Shown piece after piece: positions 7,998 through 16,121 of a stretch of DNA of 64,000 bases. The DNA lies in the NCBI GenBank assembly GCA_030263455.1, contig SZOZ01000007.1:124001-188000 (forward strand), in the 5' to 3' direction. The first letter of the stretch is position 1; each line of letters opens with the position of its first letter. This stretch comes from Synechococcales cyanobacterium CNB (GTDB lineage Bacteria > Planctomycetota > Phycisphaerae > Phycisphaerales > UBA1924). A program made the position numbers and the translations under genes. The notes under the pieces were generated by a model. It saw only the letters and a list, made by a program, of their open reading frames with translations, did no database searches and was not told the DNA's origin.

Positions 7998-9077
7998 ATG
8001 GAAGTCGGGATCGTCGGGCTGCCGTACGTCGGAAAAACCGCGCTCTTTCGTGCCTTGACCGGCGTCGCCGCCGACCCCGGCGGCGCGGCCCGCGCCAATG
8101 TCGGCGTCGCCCCGATCCCCGATCCCAGGCTCGACGCCCTGGCGCGGCACGTCGAGACCAAGAAGATCGTGCCCGCAACCCTCAAGGTCGTCGACGTGCC
8201 CGGACTCGTCCGCGGGGCGTCGGAGGGGGGGGGACTCGGCAACGCCTTCCTCAGCCACGTCCGCGACGTCGACGCACTCATCCACGTCGTCCGATGCTTC
8301 GAGAGCGCGGCCGTCCCCCACGTCGATGGCTCCCTCGACCCCGCCCGCGACATCGAGACCGTCGAACTCGAACTCATCCTCGCCGACCTCCAGATGGTCG
8401 AGAACGCCATCCCCCGCGCCGAGAAGTCCGCCCGCAAGAAAGAAGCCGACTCGGAGGCACGCCTGAGCGTCCTCAGGAAGGCCGAACCACTCCTCAGCGA
8501 AGGCAAGCCCGTTCGAGGTCTCGAACTCGAAAACGACGACGAGCGACGCGCCATGCGCGGCCTGGCCATGCTCTCCGCCAAGCCGGTCCTCTACGTCGCC
8601 AACGTCGGCGAGAACGACCCCAGGGGTGAGGGCGAACACGCACGCCGTGTCCGCGAGCACGCCGCGGCCCATCACGCCGGGTTCGTTCCCGTCTGCGCCC
8701 AGATCGAGGCCGAACTCGCTGAACTCGAACCGGGCGAGCGGGCCGAAATGCTCGCCGCTCTCGGCCTCGAGGAACCTGCCCTCCACAAACTGGCACGGGC
8801 CGCCTACGCCCTGCTCGGCCTCCAGAGTTTCTACACCGCAGGCCCGAAGGAAATCCGTGCCTGGACCATCCCCGCAGGCAGCAGGGCACCCCAGGCCGCC
8901 GGCGCGATCCACACCGACTTCGAACGCGGGTTCATCCGCGCCGAGGTCTATTCCGTGGACGACATGCAAAAGTACGGCTCCGAAAAAGCCATCCGCGACG
9001 CGGGCCGACAGCGCACCGAGGGCAAGGACTACGTCATGCGCGACGGCGACGTCTGCCACTTCCTGTTCAATGTGTGA
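7998..9077 (+). CDS. ychF: Ribosome-associated ATPase YchF (Obg family)
   Basis: 359 residues, the standard length. N-terminal G domain: P-loop GLPYVGKTALF (the usual GLPNVGKST has Tyr for Asn here), switch II DVPGLVRGASEGGGLGNAF and a G4-like NVGEND in place of NVDE, in line with YchF preferring ATP to GTP. A coiled-coil insertion (about 125-190) and a C-terminal TGS domain (AWTIPAGSRAPQAAGAIHTDFERGFI, ending GDVCHFLFNV) follow. YchF binds the ribosome and modulates translation and stress responses. A nine-G run at 8225-8233 is in frame in the conserved switch region. Single gene; TAGCAT at 7947 is a possible -10. Confidence 0.95.
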   Translation: MEVGIVGLPYVGKTALFRALTGVAADPGGAARANVGVAPIPDPRLDALARHVETKKIVPATLKVVDVPGLVRGASEGGGLGNAFLSHVRDVDALIHVVRCFESAAVPHVDGSLDPARDIETVELELILADLQMVENAIPRAEKSARKKEADSEARLSVLRKAEPLLSEGKPVRGLELENDDERRAMRGLAMLSAKPVLYVANVGENDPRGEGEHARRVREHAAAHHAGFVPVCAQIEAELAELEPGERAEMLAALGLEEPALHKLARAAYALLGLQSFYTAGPKEIRAWTIPAGSRAPQAAGAIHTDFERGFIRAEVYSVDDMQKYGSEKAIRDAGRQRTEGKDYVMRDGDVCHFLFNV

Positions 9078-9147
9078 CACCCGACGAACAGAGCCTCGAA
9101 CGGCGCCGCGCCACGGATCGCTCATGGCCGGGGCGTATCATGCGGGC

Positions 9148-9747
9148 ATGGTGCGGGGTGTGATGGTCGCGCTGGCAGGGTTCGCCGCGATCGGTGCGGG
9201 GTGTTCTCGCACCGATCCGTTCGCCGAGAAACCGGCCGACGCGCCCCCGGAGACGGTGCACGCGGCCGAGGCCCGCGCGGAGAAGGCGGCCGACAGCCTC
9301 GCGCGTGCGCTGATCGCAGAACTGCAGCAAGCGATGGGAGACGGCGGCGCGGCGCGCGCTCTCGATGTCTGCCGCGACGCGGCCGAGTCCATCCGCGCGG
9401 AGGTCTCGGCGAACGAGGGCGTCGACGTCCGCCGCACCGCCCTCCGCGTGCGCAACCCCGCCAATGCACCGGACGAGTGGGAACGGGCAACCCTGGAGTC
9501 GTGGGCATCCGGTGCGGCCGCCCCGGGGCCGGTCTCGCGTGTCGTGCAGACAGGCGGCGCGACCGAACTGCGCTGGATGCGCCCGATCGTGCTGATCGAC
9601 CTGTGCGTGCACTGCCACGGCACGACCGAGCGGCTCGCGGCCGGCGTCCCGGAAGCCTTGGCACGCTTCTACCCCTACGACCAGGCGACAGGCTTCGAGG
9701 TCGGCGACCTGCGAGGCGCCTTCAGCGTTCGTATCCCGCTCGACTGA
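9148..9747 (+). CDS. DUF3365 (Tll0287-like) lipoprotein with heme-binding motif
   Basis: 199 residues. A signal peptide with lipobox (AAIGAGC) is followed by a DUF3365/Tll0287-like domain: a helical stretch LARALIAELQQAMG, VCRDAAESI, then RVRNPANAPDEWERATL, and the CxxCH motif CVHCHG near residue 155 expected to hold one c-type heme. Such domains are periplasmic sensor or redox modules. The ATG at 9148 is preferred because a TATCAT -10 element (9136-9141) lies 6 bases upstream; the ATG at 9124 would be upstream of that promoter. Partner and electron route are unknown. Confidence 0.8.
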   Translation: MVRGVMVALAGFAAIGAGCSRTDPFAEKPADAPPETVHAAEARAEKAADSLARALIAELQQAMGDGGAARALDVCRDAAESIRAEVSANEGVDVRRTALRVRNPANAPDEWERATLESWASGAAAPGPVSRVVQTGGATELRWMRPIVLIDLCVHCHGTTERLAAGVPEALARFYPYDQATGFEVGDLRGAFSVRIPLD

Positions 9748-9846
9748 GGCACAAGGATGATCCGGTGGTGCCGAAGCCTCGAACGGATCGGCGGCTACGG
9801 AATGGCCCGGACCGCGAGCGGCTCCCGGACCGTATGATGCCCGCCC

Positions 9847-10764
9847 ATGGCCGACTGCCCGTCCAGAGCGTCTCGCAGGGTCATCGCCTGCCTGCTCGCC
9901 ACGCTCGCGGCATGCCTCGGTGCGTGCGCCGGCCCGCGCCCACACCCGCCGGCACCACCCGCGCCCGTGGTGCGCGGCGCGGAGAGCGGCATCGAGGTGT
10001 CGTGGTGGGTCGTGGACGACCGCGAGGGCGCACTGGCGGCGACCATCCGTGAGCACCTCGGACGCAACGTTCCAGCCCCGCGAGAGCAGGTCGAGCTGTG
10101 GCACGCGAACGGCCTGCACGTCTTCGCCGTGCCCGTCACCGCGGTCGAGAGCCTCCGGTCACGCCTGCCCGTGCTCGGCCCCGTGCAGCGACAGTGGCTC
10201 GGCCTCCTGCCGGAATGGGCCGAAGTGGTCAAGGGGCCTGAACTCTCGTCGGAACGCTACGTGGGGCTTGATTCCGGCGTCCTCCGCATGGAACCGGGCC
10301 GACTACGGCTCCTGGCACGCTGCTGGACCGCGCCGGACCTCTCGCGCGCCGACGGTTCAGGACCGGCCGCACTCCTGAGGCTGGAACTGATGCCACAACT
10401 CCTCGAGCGTCGGCGCCGCGATGCCATCGCGCCTCTGACGGAGCAGGACGTATCCGGCGCGGCCGTGTCGGGGCTTTCCTTCCCCCGCCTGACGCTCTCG
10501 CTCACAGCCGATGGTGGCGACGCACTCCTTGTCGTCGGCGCGCCCCCGGGGCACGACTGGTCGGTCGGTTCACCCGCGCTCCGTCCCGAGACGCCTCAGG
10601 ACACGGCCTTGGTGTCCCCGTTTGGACCGCCGCCTCCGGGCGCGCCCACGATCGGGGAACTGATGCTGACGGGAGCGCCGCTCTCGTCTTCGTCGGAGAC
10701 CACCCGCGTCGTGGTCGTCGTGCTGCCGCGCGTGTCGGAACGATTCGAGTTGATCCGCAACTGA
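9847..10764 (+). CDS. Putative lipoprotein, unknown function
   Basis: 305 residues, signal peptide with lipobox (ATLAACLGAC) followed by a proline-rich linker (PRPHPPAPPAPV). The rest is a mixed alpha/beta protein (IEVSWWVVDDREGA, HANGLHVFAVPVTAVESLRSRL, SGLSFPRLTLSLTADGGDALLVVGAPPG) of a kind often seen as uncharacterised planctomycete envelope proteins; I cannot name a family. TATGAT at 9833-9838 lies 8 bases before the ATG, predicting a leaderless transcript. It follows the heme-motif lipoprotein on the same strand but has its own -10 element. Confidence 0.7.
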   Translation: MADCPSRASRRVIACLLATLAACLGACAGPRPHPPAPPAPVVRGAESGIEVSWWVVDDREGALAATIREHLGRNVPAPREQVELWHANGLHVFAVPVTAVESLRSRLPVLGPVQRQWLGLLPEWAEVVKGPELSSERYVGLDSGVLRMEPGRLRLLARCWTAPDLSRADGSGPAALLRLELMPQLLERRRRDAIAPLTEQDVSGAAVSGLSFPRLTLSLTADGGDALLVVGAPPGHDWSVGSPALRPETPQDTALVSPFGPPPPGAPTIGELMLTGAPLSSSSETTRVVVVVLPRVSERFELIRN

Positions 10765-10836
10765 GGCCGACAGCATGACCGCAGGGCAGGCAGACGTAGC
10801 GGCGGCCCCGATCGGCGCGTGCCGGGGGAGCACTCG

Positions 10837-11817
10837 ATGGCGGCGGTGATCGACGCCCTGTTCTTCGTCGCCGGTCTCGTGCTGCTCGTCAAGAGCGCGG
10901 ACTGGCTCGTGATGGGAGGCGCGCTCATCGCCGAAGGGCTGGGCGTTCGCCCCCTGGTCGTGGGCCTCACGATCGTCGCCTTCGGAACCAGCGCGCCAGA
11001 ACTCGCCGCAGGCGTCGGCGCCACCCTGCGGGACCACGGCGAGATCGTCGTCGGAACCGTCGTCGGATCGAACATCGCAAACGTTGCGCTGATCCTGGGG
11101 GTGGCGTCGCTCATCCGGCCGGTCGCCTGCAGGCGACCCGTCGTGGTGCGAGAGATGCCGATCATGCTCGTCGCCATCACCGCCGGAGCGTGCGCGATGC
11201 TCGGGGGGGGGGTCAGCCGCCTCGAAGGCGCAGCCCTCGCCGCGGGCATCGGCGTGTACGTCTGGCTCGCCTACCGCGTCGCCAGACGCGCGCCCGAACT
11301 CTTCGAAGCCGACGCGCCGAAGCTCGAACCGCCCCCCGAGGGCGGTTTCCCGCCCCGGTGGTGGGCGAAGAACGCCGCTCTCGTCCTCATCGGGTCCGCC
11401 GGGCTGGCGCTCGGCGCCCACCTCCTCGTCTCCGGCGCGGAGTCGCTGGCGCGATGGCTCGGCGTGTCCGAGCTCGTGATCGGGCTGACCGTGGTCGCCA
11501 TCGGAACGTCGCTCCCCGAGTTGTTCACCTCCGCCAGGGCCGCGATGACAAGGCACTCCGACATCGCGGTCGGGAACGTCGTCGGCTCCAACGTGTTCAA
11601 CTCGCTCTGCGTGATGGGCGTCGCCGCGCTCGTGGCGCCGCTCTCCGTGCCCGAGGCCTCGATCCGCCGGGACGTTCCGGTGATGCTCGGGGTCGCCGCC
11701 CTTGCGCTCTTCCTCATGGCGCCCCGCAAGAGGCTGACCCGGGCCGCCGGCTGCGTCCTCCTCCTGACCTACGCCGCATACACCGCGGGGATCGCCGCCG
11801 TGTCGTTGGGCACGTGA
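10837..11817 (+). CDS. Calcium/sodium antiporter (CaCA family, YrbG-like)
   Basis: 326 residues, about ten membrane segments. The two inverted alpha-repeats that form the ion site are visible: GLTIVAFGTSAPELAAGVGA...GTVVGSNIANVALILG and GLTVVAIGTSLPELFTSA...GNVVGSNVFNSLCVMG, separated by a soluble Pro-rich loop (ADAPKLEPPPEGGFPP). Family members exchange Na+ or H+ for Ca2+ across the cytoplasmic membrane. The start at 10837 is set by GGGGGAG 7 bases upstream. A G10 run (11213-11222) is in frame. Convergent with the Bax-inhibitor-like gene. Confidence 0.92.
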   Translation: MAAVIDALFFVAGLVLLVKSADWLVMGGALIAEGLGVRPLVVGLTIVAFGTSAPELAAGVGATLRDHGEIVVGTVVGSNIANVALILGVASLIRPVACRRPVVVREMPIMLVAITAGACAMLGGGVSRLEGAALAAGIGVYVWLAYRVARRAPELFEADAPKLEPPPEGGFPPRWWAKNAALVLIGSAGLALGAHLLVSGAESLARWLGVSELVIGLTVVAIGTSLPELFTSARAAMTRHSDIAVGNVVGSNVFNSLCVMGVAALVAPLSVPEASIRRDVPVMLGVAALALFLMAPRKRLTRAAGCVLLLTYAAYTAGIAAVSLGT

Positions 11818-11899
11818 GAAAGGCCGATCGTCACGGACACCCTCCGGCACAAGAACCTCTGTGCGCGACAGCCCCGGCTCCGGGCAGACCGCGTGGCGT

Positions 11900-12670
11900 T
11901 CAGCGGCTGCGGAGCTTGGCCAGGAGTCTCAGCACTTCGATGTAGAGCCAGACGAGCGTGACGAGCAGCGCGAATGCGCCGTACCACTCCATGTGCTTGG
12001 GCATGCCGCGCTCGACGCCCGCTTCGATGAGCTCAAAGTCGAGAACGAGGTTCATCGAGGCGATAACGACGACGAAGAGGGAGAAACCGATGGAGAGCAT
12101 GGAAGCGTTCTCGAAGGAGAGCAGCGAGGCCATGCCGTACACGCCGAAGAGGCTGAGCAGGAGGGCGACGAGATAGAAGATCATGATGCCGGCCGTCGCT
12201 GAGATGACGCAGGTGCGGAAGACCCGGCCGGGCCGGACGACGCGAGTGACGTAGGCGAGCAGCACCGCGGCGAAGATGCCGAACGTGAGGCCGATGGCCT
12301 GGAAAACCACGACCTCGCCGCCCGGTCCGAGCCGCTGGGCGACGACGAACGACAGCACGCCGAGGAACGCCCCCTTGAGCAGGGCGTAGACGGGGCCGGT
12401 GAATCGCGCCGCGGCGGGCTTGAAGACCGTGATGAGCGCGAGGACGAGGCCGCCGATCATGCCCGCGAGAAGGATGGGAATGGCAAGGCCGGCGTTGGCC
12501 GGGTTGGTGACGATCATCCAGGCGGCGAGGCCCGCGCCGGCGCACAGGCTCAGCAGGACGCCCGAGGCGGTGACCGTGCCGTTGAGCGTCATCGTGTTGG
12601 AGCGAGCGGCGACTTCGTAGGCCGTGGAGCCGGGCTGGAAGGCGTTCAGGGCCGGGTTGGCGGTGCGCAT
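11900..12670 (-). CDS. Bax inhibitor-1/YccA-family membrane protein
   Basis: 256 residues with a short cytoplasmic N-terminus (MRTANPALNAFQPG) and seven membrane segments, matching the BI-1/YccA-like superfamily (KPAAARFTGPVYALLKGAFLG, NLVLDFELIEAGVERGMPKHMEWYGAF, LVWLYIEVLRLLAKL). Homologues are stress-related channels or inhibitors of membrane proteases; the role here is not shown. The start has AGGAGG 7 bases upstream and a TACAAT -10 candidate at 12704-12699, so this gene has a conventional leader, unlike many of its neighbours. Confidence 0.88.
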   Translation of the reverse strand: MRTANPALNAFQPGSTAYEVAARSNTMTLNGTVTASGVLLSLCAGAGLAAWMIVTNPANAGLAIPILLAGMIGGLVLALITVFKPAAARFTGPVYALLKGAFLGVLSFVVAQRLGPGGEVVVFQAIGLTFGIFAAVLLAYVTRVVRPGRVFRTCVISATAGIMIFYLVALLLSLFGVYGMASLLSFENASMLSIGFSLFVVVIASMNLVLDFELIEAGVERGMPKHMEWYGAFALLVTLVWLYIEVLRLLAKLRSR

Positions 12671-12794
12671 GGGGGTGCCTCCTGTGCGTTGTGGCGCCAT
12701 TGTAACAACGCCGAGAAGGAGGCGGTTGCGAGCGGATGTGACCGAAGCGGGACCGCCGAACGCCCGCCCGGACTGGCGGTGCGCCAGGGCCGAT

Positions 12795-14345
12795 TCAGGC
12801 ATCGTGGCCGAGGAAACCACCCTGGTCGCCGACACGGTGGAAGGCGATGGTGTTCGTGGCCTTGGCGCAACCCAGGGGCTTGCCGGCGAGGAGGACCACC
12901 GGCGTCCCCCGGACCGCCCAGCCGCGGGCGAGCAGGTCGCGGTCCACCTGGGCGTTCCAGTCCGCGAGCCGGCCCGAGGGGGGGGGCGGCGAGCACACCG
13001 GCGTGACGCCCCGAAGAAGCGCCATGCGGCGCGTCGCTCGGAGACTGGAGGAGTACGCGACGATGGGAATGGAGAACTCGTTCTGCGAGAGGTAGCGGGC
13101 GGTGCCCCCCGCCTGCGACCAGCACACGACGAGTTCCGCTCCGCAATCGTGAGCCACGTGCCACGCGCCGTGCGCCAGCGCCGCCGTGCGGTAACGCTGC
13201 TCCACCAGCCGCCGCGGCGGGTCGGCACGCTGCGGGAGCGCGGCCAGGTGGCGCTCCGCCTCCAGCGCGATGCGACGCATCGTGTCCACCGCGAGGTCGG
13301 GCCGCTTCCCGACCGCCGTCTCCCCGGAGAGCATCAGGCACCCCGCGCCGTCGAAAATCGCGTTCGCAACGTCCGACGCCTCGGCACGGGTCGGCGTCGC
13401 GTTCTCGATCATCGTCTCGAGCATCTGCGTCGCAACGATGCACGGCTTGCCCCATTCCGCCGCCGCCGCGACGATCCGCTTCTGCACGACCGGCACGCGA
13501 ACAAGGTCCATCTCGACGCCCAGATCGCCCCGTGCCACCATGATCGCGTCCGCGGCGTCTGCGATCGCGTCGATGGCTTCCACCGCCTGCGGCTTCTCAA
13601 CCTTGGCGATCACGGGGATCGCAGCCCCCTGCTCGTCCCCAGGCTCCGTCTTGCACGCGGGGCACATGCCCCCGAGGCGACGCTTCAGGTCCAGCACGTC
13701 GTCGGCGCGGCGAACGAAGGAGAGCGCGAGGAAGTCCAGCCCGTGCTCGACCGCCCACTCAACGCACGCGAGATCGCGGTCGGTGAGGGCGGGGGCGGAG
13801 AGGTCGGAGTCGGGAAGGTTGATCCCCTTCCCCGTCGTGACCAGGCCCCCCACCGTCACACGGCATCGCAACCACTGGCCCCGAGGGTCCGCCTCGACCG
13901 CCAACATCCGGATCGCCCCGTCGTTGATCAGAACCCGATGGCCCACCTCAACCTCGCGCGCGAGCGGTTGATACGAGCACGGCAGCAGCACGGTGCGCTG
14001 CCCATCGCGGTCGGACTCGTAGCGGGCCTCCTCCAGGTCACTGCGAATGACCGCGTCCACCCCGGCGTGCAGGACCACGCCCGTCGCAGGAACGCGACCG
14101 ACGCGGATCTTCGGCCCGGGCAGGTCGCCGAAGACGGCCAGGGGAAGCCCCACCGTCTCCGAGACGGCGCGCACGGCGCGCAGACGCCGCAGGTGATCGT
14201 CGAACGAGCCGTGGGAGAAGTTCAGACGGAATACGCTCGCCCCGGATTCGACAAGCGCGCGGACCATCTCGGGCGACTCGGACGCCGGCCCGAGCGTGGC
14301 GATGATCTTGGTCAGCGTCGGCCTGCTCTCGACCTCGTGGGGCAT
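12795..14345 (-). CDS. pyk: Pyruvate kinase
   Basis: 516 residues. Converts phosphoenolpyruvate and ADP to pyruvate and ATP, the last step of glycolysis. Motifs: TKIIATLGPAS, FRLNFSHGSFDDH, GDLPGPKIRVG, the catalytic-lysine segment PVIAKVEKPQA, the metal-binding MVARGDLGVEM and TPTRAEASDVANAIFDG. An unusual insertion with a CPAC pair (GGMCPACKTEPGDEQGA) precedes the catalytic strand. The C-terminal domain is somewhat diverged, ending in VGDQGGFLGHDA, so allosteric behaviour is uncertain. AAGGA lies upstream of the ATG. A nine-G run at 12978-12986 is in frame. Confidence 0.95.
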   Translation of the reverse strand: MPHEVESRPTLTKIIATLGPASESPEMVRALVESGASVFRLNFSHGSFDDHLRRLRAVRAVSETVGLPLAVFGDLPGPKIRVGRVPATGVVLHAGVDAVIRSDLEEARYESDRDGQRTVLLPCSYQPLAREVEVGHRVLINDGAIRMLAVEADPRGQWLRCRVTVGGLVTTGKGINLPDSDLSAPALTDRDLACVEWAVEHGLDFLALSFVRRADDVLDLKRRLGGMCPACKTEPGDEQGAAIPVIAKVEKPQAVEAIDAIADAADAIMVARGDLGVEMDLVRVPVVQKRIVAAAAEWGKPCIVATQMLETMIENATPTRAEASDVANAIFDGAGCLMLSGETAVGKRPDLAVDTMRRIALEAERHLAALPQRADPPRRLVEQRYRTAALAHGAWHVAHDCGAELVVCWSQAGGTARYLSQNEFSIPIVAYSSSLRATRRMALLRGVTPVCSPPPPSGRLADWNAQVDRDLLARGWAVRGTPVVLLAGKPLGCAKATNTIAFHRVGDQGGFLGHDA

Positions 14346-14456
14346 CGGCGAGTTCCTTGCATCACGGCACAGAGTAGGAATGAACAGGAACGCGAACGGC
14401 GCGAGGAGGGCGAAGGGCGCAGAGAGGTCTGGATGCGGTCCCGTAGCACGGGTTGT

Positions 14457-16076
14457 TCAGTGCTGTTCTTCGGCCATGCGGAGGATCGCGCGATAGTTCT
14501 CGCGGAACGCACTCGTATAAACAATCCGCAGGCGCGCGAGGACGGCCGGATCACGCCACGAGCCGCGAACCGCGCGGTAGTTCTCGGGCGTGAAGGGGAG
14601 GAGAGCATCGCCGGGGCAGCCCGGCTCCGCCTCGCCGAAGAGAGACCGCCACAGGCGCGAGACCTGCTCCGGCTCGGGAAAGGCGTAAAAGAGGCGCTCC
14701 ATCTCGGCGAGCGTGTCGGCTGGCGCGCCGCTCTCATGCGCGCGATGTACGGCGCTCCATGCGCCGCGGATGTCGGCAAGATTGTCCACGGCGAACGCCC
14801 CCATCATCAGCCCGATCGCGCCGCGCCACCCCGCGCTCGGCGTCGTCGAGGCGATCTCGAACGGGTTCACCCTGTCGATCAGGTAGTCGCCGTAGCGCTC
14901 GTAGAAGTCGCGGCGGGCCGGCATCCGGCGCAGCTCATGCATCGTCGGGCCGAGCGGGCGCGAATCGGGGCCGGGCGGGTTGGAGGCGCCGGCGGGCACG
15001 CTCGTCGCGTGGAAGTTCCAGAGGGCCTGCCCCTCATCGGTGAGACAGAACTCGACGAAGCGGCGGGCCAGGTCGGGGCTGGGCGCGCCGTTCAGAATGG
15101 AAACGGGGTCCGCGTCAACATACACGGCGCCAGGCGGATCGGTGTAGCCGACACGCGAGGTCTCCGGAGTCTCACCCGCTCGTGTCACCACCTGCGCCTG
15201 CGTCCGGCCGTAGAAGTCGATGGCCAGCCCCGCGGCCGCCTCACCCTGGCTCACGTCGATCGGAGGCTTGGTCGAGGAGTTCGTGAAGTAGCGGGTGTTG
15301 CCGCACATGGCGCGCAGCAGACGCCAGCCCTCATCCCACCCGTAGCGCGAGAGAATCGCGTCGAAGGTCGTGGTGATCGAGCCGGACTGCCTCGGGTCGG
15401 CCAGGGCGATCCATCCGGCAAGACGCGGGTCCCCGAGGTCGTCAAAGGTTTCGAGGTCGCGCCGCCCGAGCAGTCGCCCGACCGTATCCCGGTTGTAGAC
15501 GATGCCGAAGGAGGAGAGCGCGGTGCCCAGCCAGTACTGATCGGGGTCGTAGAGATGCCCGGAGCCGATGGCGTTCTCCCCGTACCACGCGTCGAGCGTG
15601 CCCCGGTCGAACCCCGCCGGCGCGGACATGGATACGGCGACGGGCACGCTCCCGCCGGGTAGCGTGATCGAGACCCCGTCACCGGCCTTGAGCCGCGAGT
15701 GGTCGTACGAGCCCCCGCCGAACATGACATCGAAGGTCACCGCGCCCGGGTGCAGCACGACCCGGCCTTCGGCAGTGACGCCGTACCGGCCCGACGCGAG
15801 CGCGGCGTTGAACTGGGCCTGCAGTTGCTTCAGAATCTCGGAGGTGCCCCCCGGACGCCGGTAGTCGATCCGGACGGCGCGGCCGTGGGTGCGCCGATGC
15901 CAGCGGTCGAACGCATCCGCGAACTCCCGCTGAATCTGGCGGACGTGCGGCGTGATGACGATCAGGGTGAGTGCGTCGTCGCCGGGGGGGGGTGCCTCGC
16001 GGCGCGCGCCGAGGACCAGCGGCACGCCGAGGATGGCCGCCAGGGCGAGAACGATCATCGCGCGGCCGAGCGCCAT
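14457..16076 (-). CDS. ABC-type extracellular substrate-binding protein
   Basis: 539 residues. N-terminal signal (MALGRAMIVLALAAILGVPLVL) and a periplasmic binding-protein fold of the iron/ putrescine-type family 1: LTLIVITPHVRQIQREFADAFD, FDVMFGGGSYDH, YWLGTALSSFGIVYNRD, GAVYVDADPVSILNGAPSPDLARRFVEFCLTDEGQALW. The ligand is not predictable by eye. It is larger than typical (about 340) owing to a C-terminal helical extension after SVPAGASNPP. No permease or ATPase lies next to it. TACACT at 16088-16083 is 6 bases before the ATG, so the long upstream open frame is not part of it. Confidence 0.85.
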   Translation of the reverse strand: MALGRAMIVLALAAILGVPLVLGARREAPPPGDDALTLIVITPHVRQIQREFADAFDRWHRRTHGRAVRIDYRRPGGTSEILKQLQAQFNAALASGRYGVTAEGRVVLHPGAVTFDVMFGGGSYDHSRLKAGDGVSITLPGGSVPVAVSMSAPAGFDRGTLDAWYGENAIGSGHLYDPDQYWLGTALSSFGIVYNRDTVGRLLGRRDLETFDDLGDPRLAGWIALADPRQSGSITTTFDAILSRYGWDEGWRLLRAMCGNTRYFTNSSTKPPIDVSQGEAAAGLAIDFYGRTQAQVVTRAGETPETSRVGYTDPPGAVYVDADPVSILNGAPSPDLARRFVEFCLTDEGQALWNFHATSVPAGASNPPGPDSRPLGPTMHELRRMPARRDFYERYGDYLIDRVNPFEIASTTPSAGWRGAIGLMMGAFAVDNLADIRGAWSAVHRAHESGAPADTLAEMERLFYAFPEPEQVSRLWRSLFGEAEPGCPGDALLPFTPENYRAVRGSWRDPAVLARLRIVYTSAFRENYRAILRMAEEQH

Positions 16077-16082
16077 GGCGTG

Positions 16083-16112
16083 AGTGTAGGGTCCGCGGCG
16101 AGGCGGTAGACT
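16083..16112. promoter_or_regulatory. Divergent -10 elements
   Basis: TACACT on the minus strand (16088-16083) and TAGACT on the plus strand (16107-16112) lie 6 and 9 bases from the start codons of the divergent binding-protein and helicase genes. The whole intergenic region is only 45 bases, so the two promoters overlap and both transcripts should be nearly leaderless. Confidence 0.6.
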
Positions 16113-16121
16113 CGGGCCGCG

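Noticed and set aside
9124-9147. Upstream ATG for the DUF3365 lipoprotein
   Set aside because: It lies before the likely -10 element (9136-9141) and would place extra residues in front of a good lipoprotein signal.
12624-15662. A 1012-codon plus-strand frame across pyk and the binding-protein gene
   Set aside because: Antisense of two well-supported genes, with no recognisable motifs.
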